From Pseudobdellovibrionaceae bacterium (GTDB lineage Bacteria; Bdellovibrionota; Bdellovibrionia; Bdellovibrionales; Bdellovibrionaceae): a stretch of DNA of 49,311 nucleotides. The notes beneath the pieces are model-generated. The model saw only the letters and a list, made by a program, of their open reading frames with translations, was not told where the DNA came from and ran no database searches. Positions 1 to 7,710 of the stretch are shown here, piece by piece (position 1 is the first letter of the stretch; the number at the start of each line of letters is the position of its first letter). The translations under genes were made by a program, and so were the position numbers. The DNA lies in assembly GCA_019637895.1 (NCBI GenBank), contig JAHBUU010000002.1, positions 1 to 49,311 of the forward strand. Direction: 5' to 3'.

Positions 1-2
1 AA

Positions 3-212
3 GCGGCAAAACGCTTGAAGGCCGAAGGGGTCATCTCGTCTTATCGGCAAGGGACGGATCTTTTCATGCTGACGCAAAAAGCGAATCGGGATTGTTACTT
101 CATGGACACGAAAACACGCCTTTGCACCGTCTATGAAAAACGTCCTGACGTTTGCAGACAGTTCCCCTCGATCGGCCCACGGCCGGGTTTCTGCCCGGTG
201 CGAAAGGTTTAA
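3..212 (+). CDS. YkgJ-like cysteine-cluster protein, 3' end only
   Basis: The reading frame is open at the left edge of the window, so the N-terminus is missing and only about 69 codons are visible. The visible part ends with a C-terminal cysteine pattern (Cys, about 10 residues, CTVYEKRPDVCRQFP, then a final Cys about 11 residues on). That arrangement matches the YkgJ/CxxCxxCC zinc- or iron-chelating family (PF03692), whose biochemical role is not well defined. The N-terminal cysteines that would complete the cluster lie outside the window. The TAA stop interlocks with the stop codon of the convergent hicB gene at 209-212. Confidence 0.6.
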   Translation, partial: AAKRLKAEGVISSYRQGTDLFMLTQKANRDCYFMDTKTRLCTVYEKRPDVCRQFPSIGPRPGFCPVRKV

Positions 213-637
213 GCGGCGATTTGATCCAGATCAAAATCGGGAAAAGCTTGTTTGATTTTAACGAGGGTCTTGAATTGAGGATTGGATGTTCGAGGATTCT
301 CGAGCTTTTGATAGACCCATAGAGATTTGATACCGAGCGCTTCCTTCATCTTTTGCTGAGAAAGCCCCTTTGAGAGTCTCAGGCGTTTGATGCTTGCGGC
401 GATCGCGACCTGTGGGGAAACAGGGATGGCGAGGATGTCTTTTCCTTTGGGGGATGGCTGGGGAAGAGGAAACAGAAGGTCTGAGTCCATCGGTTCGGAC
501 AGTAAAAGGTCCAAGGCATCCTTCAAGTTCTCGACAAGTTCACTTTGCGTATCGCCCTGTGACTGGCAATGCGGAAGCTCGAGGCCCTCGGCCCAGAACC
601 CAGATTTTTCTCGATGAACCCGGAAATGGTATTTCAT
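209..637 (-). CDS. hicB: HicB-family antitoxin with C-terminal HTH
   Basis: 142 aa. Residues 1 to about 60 look like the partly degraded RNase-H-like HicB fold, beginning with a short beta-rich stretch that carries an aromatic FWAEGLELPHCQSQGDT segment. Residues from about 75 to 142 form an XRE-type helix-turn-helix (SKGLSQQKMKEALGIKS). The family binds and neutralises HicA and represses its own operon through the HTH. The ATG overlaps the hicA stop codon by 4 nt (ATGA), which is typical coupling for this module. The order is toxin first, antitoxin second. The DNA-binding half fits the inverted repeat found in front of hicA. Confidence 0.88.
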   Translation of the reverse strand: MKYHFRVHREKSGFWAEGLELPHCQSQGDTQSELVENLKDALDLLLSEPMDSDLLFPLPQPSPKGKDILAIPVSPQVAIAASIKRLRLSKGLSQQKMKEALGIKSLWVYQKLENPRTSNPQFKTLVKIKQAFPDFDLDQIAA

Positions 638-810
638 CCCTTGATCCTTTTCAGAAGTTTCGCTTCGAGTCCTTTTTTCAGCTCTCGGTGGAGGGGAATG
701 GTTTCTCGAGTGGTTCCTCTTCCCACGACGACATGACTGCCACTCTGGCGGAGCCTTTTCCAGCCATGGGCTTCGTACAGTCGAAGCATTTCCTTTCCGC
801 TTAAAGGCAT
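634..810 (-). CDS. hicA: HicA-family mRNA interferase toxin
   Basis: A 58-residue protein. It starts MPLSGKEMLRLYEAHGW, contains a GSH motif with the expected catalytic histidine at residue 26, and continues with a basic segment (TIPLHRELKKGLEAKLLKRI). This is the usual size and pattern of HicA, a double-stranded-RNA-binding-fold ribonuclease that cleaves mRNA during stress. The start is supported by a strong GGAGG eight bases upstream (819-823). The stop overlaps the hicB start. Both genes look intact, so the system is probably functional, though activity cannot be read from sequence. Confidence 0.88.
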   Translation of the reverse strand: MPLSGKEMLRLYEAHGWKRLRQSGSHVVVGRGTTRETIPLHRELKKGLEAKLLKRIKG

Positions 811-824
811 GACCAGTTCCTCCA

Positions 825-853
825 GATTAATACCACTTTTAGGTGGTAGTCAA
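825..853 (-). promoter_or_regulatory. Promoter and probable HicB operator upstream of hicA
   Basis: On the minus strand TTGACT (853-848) serves as a -35 box. A -10-like TATTAA (832-827) or TTAATC (830-825) follows at 15 or 17 nt. A perfect 6-bp inverted repeat TACCAC/GTGGTA (831-836 and 843-848) lies in the spacer, directly between the two boxes. Binding of HicB there would block RNA polymerase, which is the known logic of hicAB autoregulation. The assignment to HicB is inference. Confidence 0.6.
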
Positions 854-1064
854 GAATCCTCCTAGCTTGTGGAAGCAAACGGAGAGCGAGAAGAAGGGTA
901 TAGGCAAGGGGCCGTCGGCGTAGGGAGGGGTCCGAATTTCACCCGATTTTTGTGTCTCACACTGGGAAAGTGTCGAAAAAGGCGGCGCTCTCGGGACGAG
1001 AGTTGTCACCCTGTCTCAGCTTGAGAGGCCAAATGCGATAGAAAGGCTTTGAAATCCGTAGGGT

Positions 1065-1079
1065 TGGCACGTCTGGTGC
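1065..1079 (+). promoter_or_regulatory. Possible sigma54 (-24/-12) promoter
   Basis: The sequence TGGCAC, five bases, GTGC lies 27 bases before the ATG at 1107. The GG and GC dinucleotides have the exact spacing of the RpoN consensus (TGGCAC-N5-TTGC). It sits in an otherwise featureless 250-base gap (854-1106) in which no sigma70 promoter was evident. No enhancer-binding-protein site could be identified. Confidence 0.45.
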
Positions 1080-1106
1080 TCTAGATGAAGGCAGACGGAG
1101 GCACTT

Positions 1107-2126
1107 ATGGAACTCAAAGAACACAAGCTGGAAATCGGGATTGCGATTCTCTGCGTTCTTTTGATCACCGGACTCTTTCGGGTGTTTGGCTCCTTCTTCA
1201 GCTCGCCTCGGATCGAGGTTGGCAACATCTCTTACGAGATGCCGCGCCCAAAGAGCGATATCGTCGGTGAATTCGGCCTAGGTGATCGTGAAATCGATCG
1301 TCGTTACAAAAATCCTTTCGATCAAAAAGGCAAAGCCGACGAGCGCAAGCCTTTGGCTGCCAATGTGAAACAAGCCGCCGCTCCGGCGCAGGCCGCTCGC
1401 AAAGCCGCTGGTCAGTGGATGGCGCTTCGAGCTCCTCAACACAGCGTTCGTGTGATCGACCGGGCGGCCAACAAGGGTCTGACCGGATCTGATTTTGATG
1501 GCAATGGCTCTGCTCCAGTCTCTCCAAACGGCACTCAGAAGGGCCAAGCTGGCGCGCCAACAGGCGATGAAAAGAAAGACAAGCTCTCGGCGGCTCAGTG
1601 GGTGGCTTTGATGAATGCCCAGCCGACTCGTGAGAATATGCAGAAATTCGTGGCCGCCTATAAAGCGGGTGAAGTGGATCCTCAGAGCTTCTACTCGGTG
1701 ATCAACGGCATGCTCGATAAGCAAAACCAAGAACAACAGTTGCTCGCTCTCTACGGACTTGAGATGGCTCCGGAGGCCGCAGGATTCGTCGCCGTGGCTC
1801 AGCGGATCTCGAGCATGCAAGAAGGCGAAGCCAAGACCCAAGCGACGGCTTATTTGCAGTCCTTCGGTGCGCCGACTCGACATAGCTCTTTGATGGTCGC
1901 TTTGAAGAATGAAAACCCGACCGTTCAGTATTATGCGGCCTGGGCCCTTCAGACTGGCCTGAGCAATACCCAGGACCCCAGAAACGGGCGTGACGAGAAT
2001 ACCGTGGCTTCGACCAGCTATCAGCAGTTCGTTCCGATCTTCCAGGAAATGTTGAATAGCAATAACGAGCAGGTCCGAAGTATCGCCAATGACATCCTGG
2101 GGCTTCTCCAGCAGACCACAGCCTGA
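1107..2126 (+). CDS. Membrane-anchored protein with C-terminal helical repeats, unknown function
   Basis: 339 aa, with a GGAGG ribosome binding site at 1097-1101. A short cytoplasmic N-terminus is followed by one transmembrane helix (residues about 9-30, IGIAILCVLLITGLFRVF). Next comes a low-complexity linker rich in Ala, Gln, Gly and Lys (about 75-165). The C-terminal alpha-helical region (about 170-335) has paired helices resembling HEAT or armadillo repeats (for example SSLMVALKNENPTVQYYAAW). No catalytic motif is visible. Such architecture often serves as a protein-binding scaffold, but that is inference. It is followed 15 bases later by an outer-membrane protein gene, so the two probably share a transcript. 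Confidence 0.75.
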   Translation: MELKEHKLEIGIAILCVLLITGLFRVFGSFFSSPRIEVGNISYEMPRPKSDIVGEFGLGDREIDRRYKNPFDQKGKADERKPLAANVKQAAAPAQAARKAAGQWMALRAPQHSVRVIDRAANKGLTGSDFDGNGSAPVSPNGTQKGQAGAPTGDEKKDKLSAAQWVALMNAQPTRENMQKFVAAYKAGEVDPQSFYSVINGMLDKQNQEQQLLALYGLEMAPEAAGFVAVAQRISSMQEGEAKTQATAYLQSFGAPTRHSSLMVALKNENPTVQYYAAWALQTGLSNTQDPRNGRDENTVASTSYQQFVPIFQEMLNSNNEQVRSIANDILGLLQQTTA

Positions 2127-2141
2127 TACGATCTAAGGGCT

Positions 2142-2867
2142 ATGAAACGAGCCCTTTTTCTTTTGTCCTTTTTGAGCCTGTCATCTGCCTTCGGGAGCTT
2201 CGATCTTCCGAAGAATCTCAATGCCAAAGACCGAGAGGGCGTTCTCGGGGTTTTGGGTTTTGGCTCCAAATCCAAGGTCCTTTCAAGCCCGGTGCCTTTG
2301 GGGGGATCTGACGGATTCGAAGTGGGCTTCTCCACCGAGTACATTCCGGTCTCTGATATCGCAGGCCTGGGGAGCGGCAGCTCCGAGCAGGGAGAGCTGA
2401 ACTATCACGTCCTCACCTTTGGCAAAGGCATCGTTCATAATGTCGATACCTTCTTCCACTTCACGCCCATCCCTCAGAGTGACGGTGTCTTTGGATATGG
2501 GGCCCATGTTCGTTGGGGCTTTTGGGAGGCTCGCCGTTTCCCGGCTTTGATGAGTTTCGTGATTCATGGAAGCGGGATGAACTACGGGAACGTCCTGTCC
2601 ACGCGAACGACGGGTTTGGATTTGCTGATGACGGTGGCGTTGGAGCAGGCTGCCCTTTATTTCGGTGGCGGCCCGGTGCGGACGATTGGGACTTTTTCCG
2701 GAGGGACAAACGGTCTCACCCTTGAGGGGAATAACCAGGATGCGGATCTGTCGGATCTGCACACGGTGTTCGGTCTCAGCATGAACTTTGAGAAATTGTC
2801 TTTGACCCTCGAGGTCGACCGAGTCGTGCAGGCGTCCTATGCCGCGCGCATGAGCTATCGATTTTAA
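2142..2867 (+). CDS. Predicted outer-membrane beta-barrel protein
   Basis: 241 aa. The N-terminus [19 protein letters not shown] is a signal peptide with probable cleavage after residue 18. The mature part alternates polar and hydrophobic residues in beta-strand fashion, is rich in Gly and aromatic residues, and ends in SYRF. The C-terminal phenylalanine is the usual BAM-recognition signature of Gram-negative barrels. No named family was recognised. It follows the helical-repeat membrane protein by 15 bases with an AAGGG ribosome binding site. The stop interlocks with that of the convergent rfaE2 gene (TTAA at 2864-2867). Confidence 0.7.
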   Translation: MKRALFLLSFLSLSSAFGSFDLPKNLNAKDREGVLGVLGFGSKSKVLSSPVPLGGSDGFEVGFSTEYIPVSDIAGLGSGSSEQGELNYHVLTFGKGIVHNVDTFFHFTPIPQSDGVFGYGAHVRWGFWEARRFPALMSFVIHGSGMNYGNVLSTRTTGLDLLMTVALEQAALYFGGGPVRTIGTFSGGTNGLTLEGNNQDADLSDLHTVFGLSMNFEKLSLTLEVDRVVQASYAARMSYRF

Positions 2868-3328
2868 GAAGAGACCTTTTCGATGATTTTTGTGGTGGAT
2901 TTGCCCTCGATGAAATTGAGGGACAAGACTTTGCCACCGTAGGATTGCACGAAGTCGGCACCGACGATTTGGTCGATCTTCCAGTCGCCGCCTTTGACCA
3001 GAAAATCTGGTTTCACTTCTTTGATCAGATTGGCCGGGGTTTCTTCGGTGAAGATGACGGTGTAGTCCACGCAGCCAAGAGCCGCCAGGATTTCAGCCCG
3101 GTCATTTTCGTTCTGAATCGGGCGTGAGGCGCCTTTCAGGATTTTCACGCTGGCATCCGAGTTGACGCCGACGACGAGAAGGTCTCCGAGTTTTCGAGCC
3201 TCTTGGAGGTAGCGAACGTGGCCGACGTGGAGAAGGTCAAAGCAACCGTTCGTAAAGACCACTTTCTTGCCTTTCCTCGCGGAGGCAAGAGCCGAGTCGA
3301 TATCGAAGAAGGCTTTCACCTGACCCAA
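2864..3328 (-). CDS. rfaE2: D-glycero-beta-D-manno-heptose 1-phosphate adenylyltransferase (stand-alone)
   Basis: 154 aa. The enzyme transfers AMP from ATP to heptose-1-phosphate to make ADP-heptose for the LPS inner core. The nucleotidyltransferase signature is plain: [19 protein letters not shown] (HVGH motif) near residue 25, and later KGGDW and EGKSTTKII. Only the cytidylyltransferase-fold domain is present. The kinase half found in bifunctional HldE is absent, so a separate kinase gene must exist elsewhere. The start is TTG at 3328, one base after the stop of the RDD gene, with AAAGG in front; GTG at 3319 is an alternative. It is the last gene of the prmA operon. Confidence 0.93.
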   Translation of the reverse strand: MGQVKAFFDIDSALASARKGKKVVFTNGCFDLLHVGHVRYLQEARKLGDLLVVGVNSDASVKILKGASRPIQNENDRAEILAALGCVDYTVIFTEETPANLIKEVKPDFLVKGGDWKIDQIVGADFVQSYGGKVLSLNFIEGKSTTKIIEKVSS

Positions 3329-3329
3329 C

Positions 3330-4109
3330 TTAGGCCTTTCTGTGCAAGGTGGTGCCCGTGATGGCGCCGGTCAGATCTTTTCCGATGATCCAGCCGATCA
3401 AAGGCAAGATCACCAGTCCGGTCACCGTGAGGACAAGCTGACGAGCGACGACTTGCAAAGAGAACAGAGCCTTGCCCTGTTCGCTCGGGTGTCCCACGCG
3501 CAGGTCGTAAGCCCATTCACCAGGCGTGAAGCCCAGGAAGACGCGATGGATGACCATATAAATGAAAGACACACCCGCGAGCAGTGAGAAGGTCGACAGG
3601 TAAATGAAGCCTTCGGTGTCGGGATTGGAAAGGTTCGTGATCAGATCCACGCGAGTCACGATCAACATAATGATCATGCAAAGCAAACTGGCGGCGGTGA
3701 TCAGCATGGCATCGAGAAGCATCGGAGAAAATTTGGGAGCTGCTGTTTTCCAGGTTTCCGTTTTGCGGGATTGCCGAAGCTCCTGACGGTGCTGGCGATC
3801 GAGTTCGATCTCCATTTTGCGATTCTTCTGAAGAGTGTTCAGAATATCGTCCACCGGTGAGGTGGTCGGCGATGGCGGTGGAGTCGATTTCGTCGACTTG
3901 AGCTCTCGGCGTGGGAGTGGTGCCTTCAGCAAAGGTTCTGTCGCTGGAGTTGGCAGAACCTCGTTGAAATCCAAGCTCCGAGCCTGGAAGGTCTCGAGGG
4001 CCGGTTGGGCGGAGGCCGCCGGAGTCGTTTTATTTCCAGGCTTTTGGTGAAAGCCCAGACCCTCTGTCAGGGGTTTGAATTCAAATTCCTCAAAGGGATC
4101 CGTCCCCAT
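3330..4109 (-). CDS. RDD-family membrane protein
   Basis: 259 aa. The first roughly 125 residues are hydrophilic, rich in Pro, Thr and Lys, and end in a charged helix. The C-terminal half carries three or four transmembrane segments: about 130-150, 165-187 and 215-245. An Arg/Gly-containing stretch [13 protein letters not shown] follows the second. This is the RDD domain arrangement, a family linked to ion or small-solute transport without an agreed substrate. The gene is one base from rfaE2 and 10 bases from rsmE, so it is cotranscribed with translation and LPS genes. The long cytoplasmic N-terminal extension is unusual for the family. Confidence 0.8.
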   Translation of the reverse strand: MGTDPFEEFEFKPLTEGLGFHQKPGNKTTPAASAQPALETFQARSLDFNEVLPTPATEPLLKAPLPRRELKSTKSTPPPSPTTSPVDDILNTLQKNRKMEIELDRQHRQELRQSRKTETWKTAAPKFSPMLLDAMLITAASLLCMIIMLIVTRVDLITNLSNPDTEGFIYLSTFSLLAGVSFIYMVIHRVFLGFTPGEWAYDLRVGHPSEQGKALFSLQVVARQLVLTVTGLVILPLIGWIIGKDLTGAITGTTLHRKA

Positions 4110-4119
4110 GGGTGCCTCC

Positions 4120-4881
4120 TCAACGCATCAAATCGAAGTCATACTTTAGGACGGACACCAAGGCCATGCAAGCCGTTTCGACCCTGAGAACCTGCGGCCC
4201 CAAAGTGACGGGCTTCAGACCAACTTCCTGAAATGATTCGACTTCTTGGGTGGAAAAACCGCCCTCGCTGCCCACAAAAAGCCAGATTTCAGAAAGGCCC
4301 TGGGGTGTTTGGGATTTCATCCGGGCAAGCTCCTCCTTAATGCCGATGGTCGATGCCCCCTCATAAGCAAAGAGACCCGCGAAACCCTGATTTCGGTTAA
4401 TTCCGTCCAGAAAGGCCTTCAGAGGCTGGGCCTCGTGCAATTCCATTTTTTCGCCGCGCCCGGATTGTTGGGTGGCGGATTGGATGATCTTTTCCCAGCG
4501 TTGAACTTTGTTGTCAGACAGGGTGCTTGCCGAGCGCACGAAGCTGAATTCGGAAAAGACCGGATGCACGGACTTGACGCCCATTTCAACCAGCTTTTCC
4601 AAAACGGAATCCATGACCGGATAGCGAGGCACAGACAGAACGACACGAATCCAGGGTTTGGCCAAAGGCGGAATCGTGCGCTCCTCGATGACTTCGGCTG
4701 TGGCGGACTTGCGATCCAGCTGGGTCACTCGGACGAGGTAGGCTTTGCCTTCTTCGGTGAGGACTTCGAACTTTGAATCCAATTCCTGTCGGCAGACATC
4801 GAAGATGTGGTGATGGAGGTCGCCGCGAAAGTGGACGGTCTCACCGGACTTGTCTGCGGTGTCGATCCAATAACGTCTCAC
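4120..4881 (-). CDS. rsmE: 16S rRNA (uracil1498-N3)-methyltransferase
   Basis: 253 aa, the normal RsmE length. The N-terminal PUA-like beta-barrel is followed by a SPOUT methyltransferase domain. The knot motifs are clear: FVGSEGGFSTQEVESF and LGPQVLRVETACM near the C-terminus, plus QSATQQSGR in the middle. The enzyme methylates U1498 in the decoding region of 16S rRNA using S-adenosylmethionine. Its ATG overlaps the prmA stop codon by 4 nt, so the two are translationally coupled, an association common in other bacteria. Confidence 0.96.
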   Translation of the reverse strand: MRRYWIDTADKSGETVHFRGDLHHHIFDVCRQELDSKFEVLTEEGKAYLVRVTQLDRKSATAEVIEERTIPPLAKPWIRVVLSVPRYPVMDSVLEKLVEMGVKSVHPVFSEFSFVRSASTLSDNKVQRWEKIIQSATQQSGRGEKMELHEAQPLKAFLDGINRNQGFAGLFAYEGASTIGIKEELARMKSQTPQGLSEIWLFVGSEGGFSTQEVESFQEVGLKPVTLGPQVLRVETACMALVSVLKYDFDLMR

Positions 4882-5789
4882 TCGGCGACCTTTTCAAGCC
4901 AGTAGCCGACCCACTCATCTTTCTCGATACGGCGGATGACCTTGAGCGGAGCTTTCTCGATGAAGCTTTGGAAGAACTCATCATCACGCTCTTTGAGAAT
5001 ACCGGTCACGAGCAGGGCGCCGCCAGGCTGAGTGACTCGCAACAGCTCAGGCTGAAGCTGAATCAGAACACCGTCGATGATATTGGCGACGACGACTTCG
5101 TGGGAACCCTTGAGGTCTTCGAGGAGATCGTCACGGATTTCGATATCGCCCAGTTGATTGAGTTCGATGTTCACGCGGGCCGTGCGGCGGGCTTCGGGAT
5201 CGATTTCAATGCCGGTCACCAGATTGAAGCCGGCTTTGCGAGCAAGCATCGCAAGGATCGCGGTTCCGGTTCCAACATCGAGAAGACTCCATTCGCTGAT
5301 CTTCGTTTTGTTTTTCTCGGCGAGTTTGTGGATGAAGAAGGCCATCATCTGCGTGGTCGCATGGGTCCCCGTTCCGAAGGCCATTCCCGGATCGATGCGC
5401 AAGGGGTGGAGACATTCTTTGGGAACTTCTTCCCAAGAGGGCACGACCCAGTAAGGACCGATCAGTTGGAAAGGTTTGAAGCCTTTTTTCCATTCGGCGA
5501 GCCAGTCTTTGGTTTCTTCTTCGGTGATTTCCCAGCGCATATTGGGGTCCATGTCGCGAAGGTCCTCGAAGTATTCCCTTTTTGGATTCTCTGGGAAGAA
5601 AACATCCAGATCCCGGGTTTTGACCGGAACCAAACGCGGATCGTAAGTGAGATCCGGTTGGGTGAACGCGAGAGCTTCGGAAACTCCGGAAGCGCCATGT
5701 TCAAAGGACAGGGTCGTCAGCCGATCTTCGAGGGCATCGGGGACACGGATCAGACGGACACGAAAATAAGTCGCAGGCGTAGTGCTCAT
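4878..5789 (-). CDS. prmA: Ribosomal protein L11 methyltransferase
   Basis: 303 aa. The N-terminal substrate-recognition region includes the EEETKDWLAEWKKGFKPF segment. It is followed by a Rossmann-like SAM domain with the PrmA hallmarks RIDPGMAFGTGTHATT, LLDVGTGTAILAM and VVANI. The protein trimethylates lysine and N-terminal amines of L11. It is the first gene of the minus-strand operon prmA-rsmE-RDD-rfaE2. It is divergent from moxR across a gap of about 100 bases, in which no convincing promoter for prmA was seen. Confidence 0.96.
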   Translation of the reverse strand: MSTTPATYFRVRLIRVPDALEDRLTTLSFEHGASGVSEALAFTQPDLTYDPRLVPVKTRDLDVFFPENPKREYFEDLRDMDPNMRWEITEEETKDWLAEWKKGFKPFQLIGPYWVVPSWEEVPKECLHPLRIDPGMAFGTGTHATTQMMAFFIHKLAEKNKTKISEWSLLDVGTGTAILAMLARKAGFNLVTGIEIDPEARRTARVNIELNQLGDIEIRDDLLEDLKGSHEVVVANIIDGVLIQLQPELLRVTQPGGALLVTGILKERDDEFFQSFIEKAPLKVIRRIEKDEWVGYWLEKVAE

Positions 5790-5853
5790 GATCGCTCATC
5801 TATGCCACAGCGGAAAAAGGAGGTCCATTCGAGATTATTGCTTTGCATCCTTA

Positions 5854-5882
5854 TCGACGGGAAAGGGGAAGGTCCTTATCCT
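5854..5882 (+). promoter_or_regulatory. Candidate promoter abutting the moxR start codon
   Basis: TCGACG (5854-5859), a 17-base spacer and TATCCT (5877-5882) resemble sigma70 boxes with four of six matches each. The -10 ends six bases before the ATG at 5889, so transcription would begin at or within a base or two of the start codon. The bases between are CTCTTGGG; purine-rich GGGGAAGG lies too far upstream (about 14 bases) to act as a normal ribosome binding site. Confidence 0.4.
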
Positions 5883-5888
5883 CTTGGG

Positions 5889-6803
5889 ATGGTGCAAGTC
5901 TTTCAAGAGATCATTCAGCAGGCCTCCGAAGTCGTTCTCGATAAGCGGCCAGAGCTTCATCTTTCCCTGAGCTGCCTTTTAGCGGGTGGACACCTGTTGA
6001 TCGAGGATGTTCCGGGGGTTGGGAAAACCACCTTGGTTCATACTCTGGGACGGCTGACGGGCCTTGAAACCCGTCGGATCCAGTTCACCGTGGATCTTTT
6101 GCCGGCCGATATCCTGGGCAGTCAAATTTTTCATCCTCAACAGCAGAAGTTCGAGTTCCACCCTGGGCCGATTTTTTCCCAACTGGTGATGACGGACGAG
6201 TTGAACCGGGCCAGTCCCCGGACTCAGAGCGCTCTTTTGCAGGCCATGGAAGAGGGGCAGGTTTCATTGGATGGCCAGACTTGGCCGCTGCCGAAACCTT
6301 TTCATGTGATCGCGACTCAGAATCCCCATCAACAGATGGGAACCTTCGCTTTGCCGGAAAGTCAGTTGGATCGTTTTCTGATGAGCCTTGAACTGCACTA
6401 TGCCTCTCGTGAAACCGAGATTCGTCTGTTTCGCACGAAGGATCCTCGGCTGACTTTGGATGGACTCAAGCCGCTCTTGTCGGCGCAGGATCTGCTGTCG
6501 GCTCAACGGTCGGTGGCCGAGGTTGCCGTGGCCGAAAAAGTCGCAAACTACGTCGGTGATCTGTTGGAAAGATCCCGCCAAAGTAGCTCGGGTGCTTTGC
6601 CTCTGTCTACGCGTGCGGGGCTTGCGCTCATTCGTGCGGGCAAGGCTTGGGCTTTCATGGAAGGACGGGATTATCTCAGGCCCGAAGACATTCAGGCCGT
6701 TCTTGTTTCGGTCTTGGGCCATCGCTTGGGAGGCAATCATGGATTACGCAAAGGCCGGGAATGGGCCCTCGCGCTCCAGCGGGAAACCGCCGTTCCTCTT
6801 TAG
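5889..6803 (+). CDS. MoxR-family AAA+ ATPase
   Basis: 304 aa. Walker A is EDVPGVGKTT (about residues 39-48). Walker B and sensor region is LVMTDELNRASPRTQSALLQAMEEGQVSLDG, followed by VIATQNPHQQMGTFALPESQLDRF, all diagnostic for MoxR (AAA_3). MoxR proteins act as chaperone-like ATPases, usually with a DUF58 partner and VWA or transglutaminase proteins. The ATG at 5889 matches the usual family N-terminus; the frame stays open further upstream without a good start. The 3' end overlaps the DUF58 gene by 65 bases. Confidence 0.92.
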   Translation: MVQVFQEIIQQASEVVLDKRPELHLSLSCLLAGGHLLIEDVPGVGKTTLVHTLGRLTGLETRRIQFTVDLLPADILGSQIFHPQQQKFEFHPGPIFSQLVMTDELNRASPRTQSALLQAMEEGQVSLDGQTWPLPKPFHVIATQNPHQQMGTFALPESQLDRFLMSLELHYASRETEIRLFRTKDPRLTLDGLKPLLSAQDLLSAQRSVAEVAVAEKVANYVGDLLERSRQSSSGALPLSTRAGLALIRAGKAWAFMEGRDYLRPEDIQAVLVSVLGHRLGGNHGLRKGREWALALQRETAVPL

Positions 6804-7710
6804 GTTTCCATCTCTCGGATTGTTTCGTCGTCGTCGGTCGCGCACTTATATTTTTCCGACCGGGTTCGGCTTTGCTTTCGGGGGAATGTCGCTGGTCCTT
6901 CTGATGATGGCGATGGGCTATGGGAACAACCTGATTTACTTGTCGGTCTTTGCGCTGATCTCGGTCGCTTTTTGCAGCATGTACGTGACCAATGAAAATG
7001 TTCGTCGCTTGGATGTGGGTCTTTCCAGGTTCGGGCCGATTTTTTCAGGCGAAGACAATGCGGTTTCCATTCGGGTCACCAACTCCTCGGGTTCGGACTC
7101 GCATGATCTGAGTCTGTCTTTGGCGGGGACAAAAAATCAAACCCCTTTGTTTGTGGCCTCTTCACGCAAGTCGATGGGAACCCCGATTGTCTGGCGTCCT
7201 CTCCGGCGAGGGCTGACTCGTTTCCCCAGAGTCAAACTCGAGAGCCGATTTCCTTTTGGGCTTTTGCGATCTTGGAAAAACTGCGATGAACAAACTCAGG
7301 TGATTGTTGTCCCGGAGCGGAAGGGTGACCCGCAATTTCCCTCGTTGGAAGGAGCGGGTCTTGAACGAGGAAGCCTGGGGCTTTTCCGGGATCATCGACC
7401 TTTTCAGAGCACGGATTCACCTCGCCGAGTGGACTGGCGGGCCACAGCCAAGTATCAGGAGCTTTTGGTTAAAAACTTCGAGGGGTCAGAAAAAGTACCT
7501 TTGCATTTTTCGTGGGAGCAGACGAAAGGCCTTAGCAACTTTGAAGCCAGACTTTCTCAGTTGAGTCTTTGGCTTTCAAGAGCCGAGGATATGGGCTTTT
7601 CCTATTCACTCCGTCTGGGGACCACTCAGTTTCCTGAAGCTCAGGGGATGGAGCATCTGAGGCAGTGCCTAGAGAAGCTGGCTCTTGCGGTCGAAGGGGA
7701 TTTCGAGTGA
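6739..7710 (+). CDS. DUF58-domain membrane protein (MoxR partner)
   Basis: 323 aa, starting at the ATG with GGGAGG (6728-6733) in front. A basic N-terminus is followed by two adjacent transmembrane helices (about residues 38-82). The body ends in the DUF58 signature LFRDHRPFQSTDSPRRVDW, continuing RATAKYQELLVKNF. DUF58 proteins are encoded beside MoxR and are thought to receive its remodelling activity, related to the VWA fold. The gene lies between moxR (overlap 65 nt) and the transglutaminase gene (GTGA overlap), so the three form one translationally coupled operon. Confidence 0.88.
   Translation: MDYAKAGNGPSRSSGKPPFLFRFPSLGLFRRRRSRTYIFPTGFGFAFGGMSLVLLMMAMGYGNNLIYLSVFALISVAFCSMYVTNENVRRLDVGLSRFGPIFSGEDNAVSIRVTNSSGSDSHDLSLSLAGTKNQTPLFVASSRKSMGTPIVWRPLRRGLTRFPRVKLESRFPFGLLRSWKNCDEQTQVIVVPERKGDPQFPSLEGAGLERGSLGLFRDHRPFQSTDSPRRVDWRATAKYQELLVKNFEGSEKVPLHFSWEQTKGLSNFEARLSQLSLWLSRAEDMGFSYSLRLGTTQFPEAQGMEHLRQCLEKLALAVEGDFE

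Noticed and set aside
4773-5888. N-terminal 370-codon extension of the moxR frame
   Set aside because: It runs antisense through prmA, and MoxR proteins normally start where the ATG at 5889 is.
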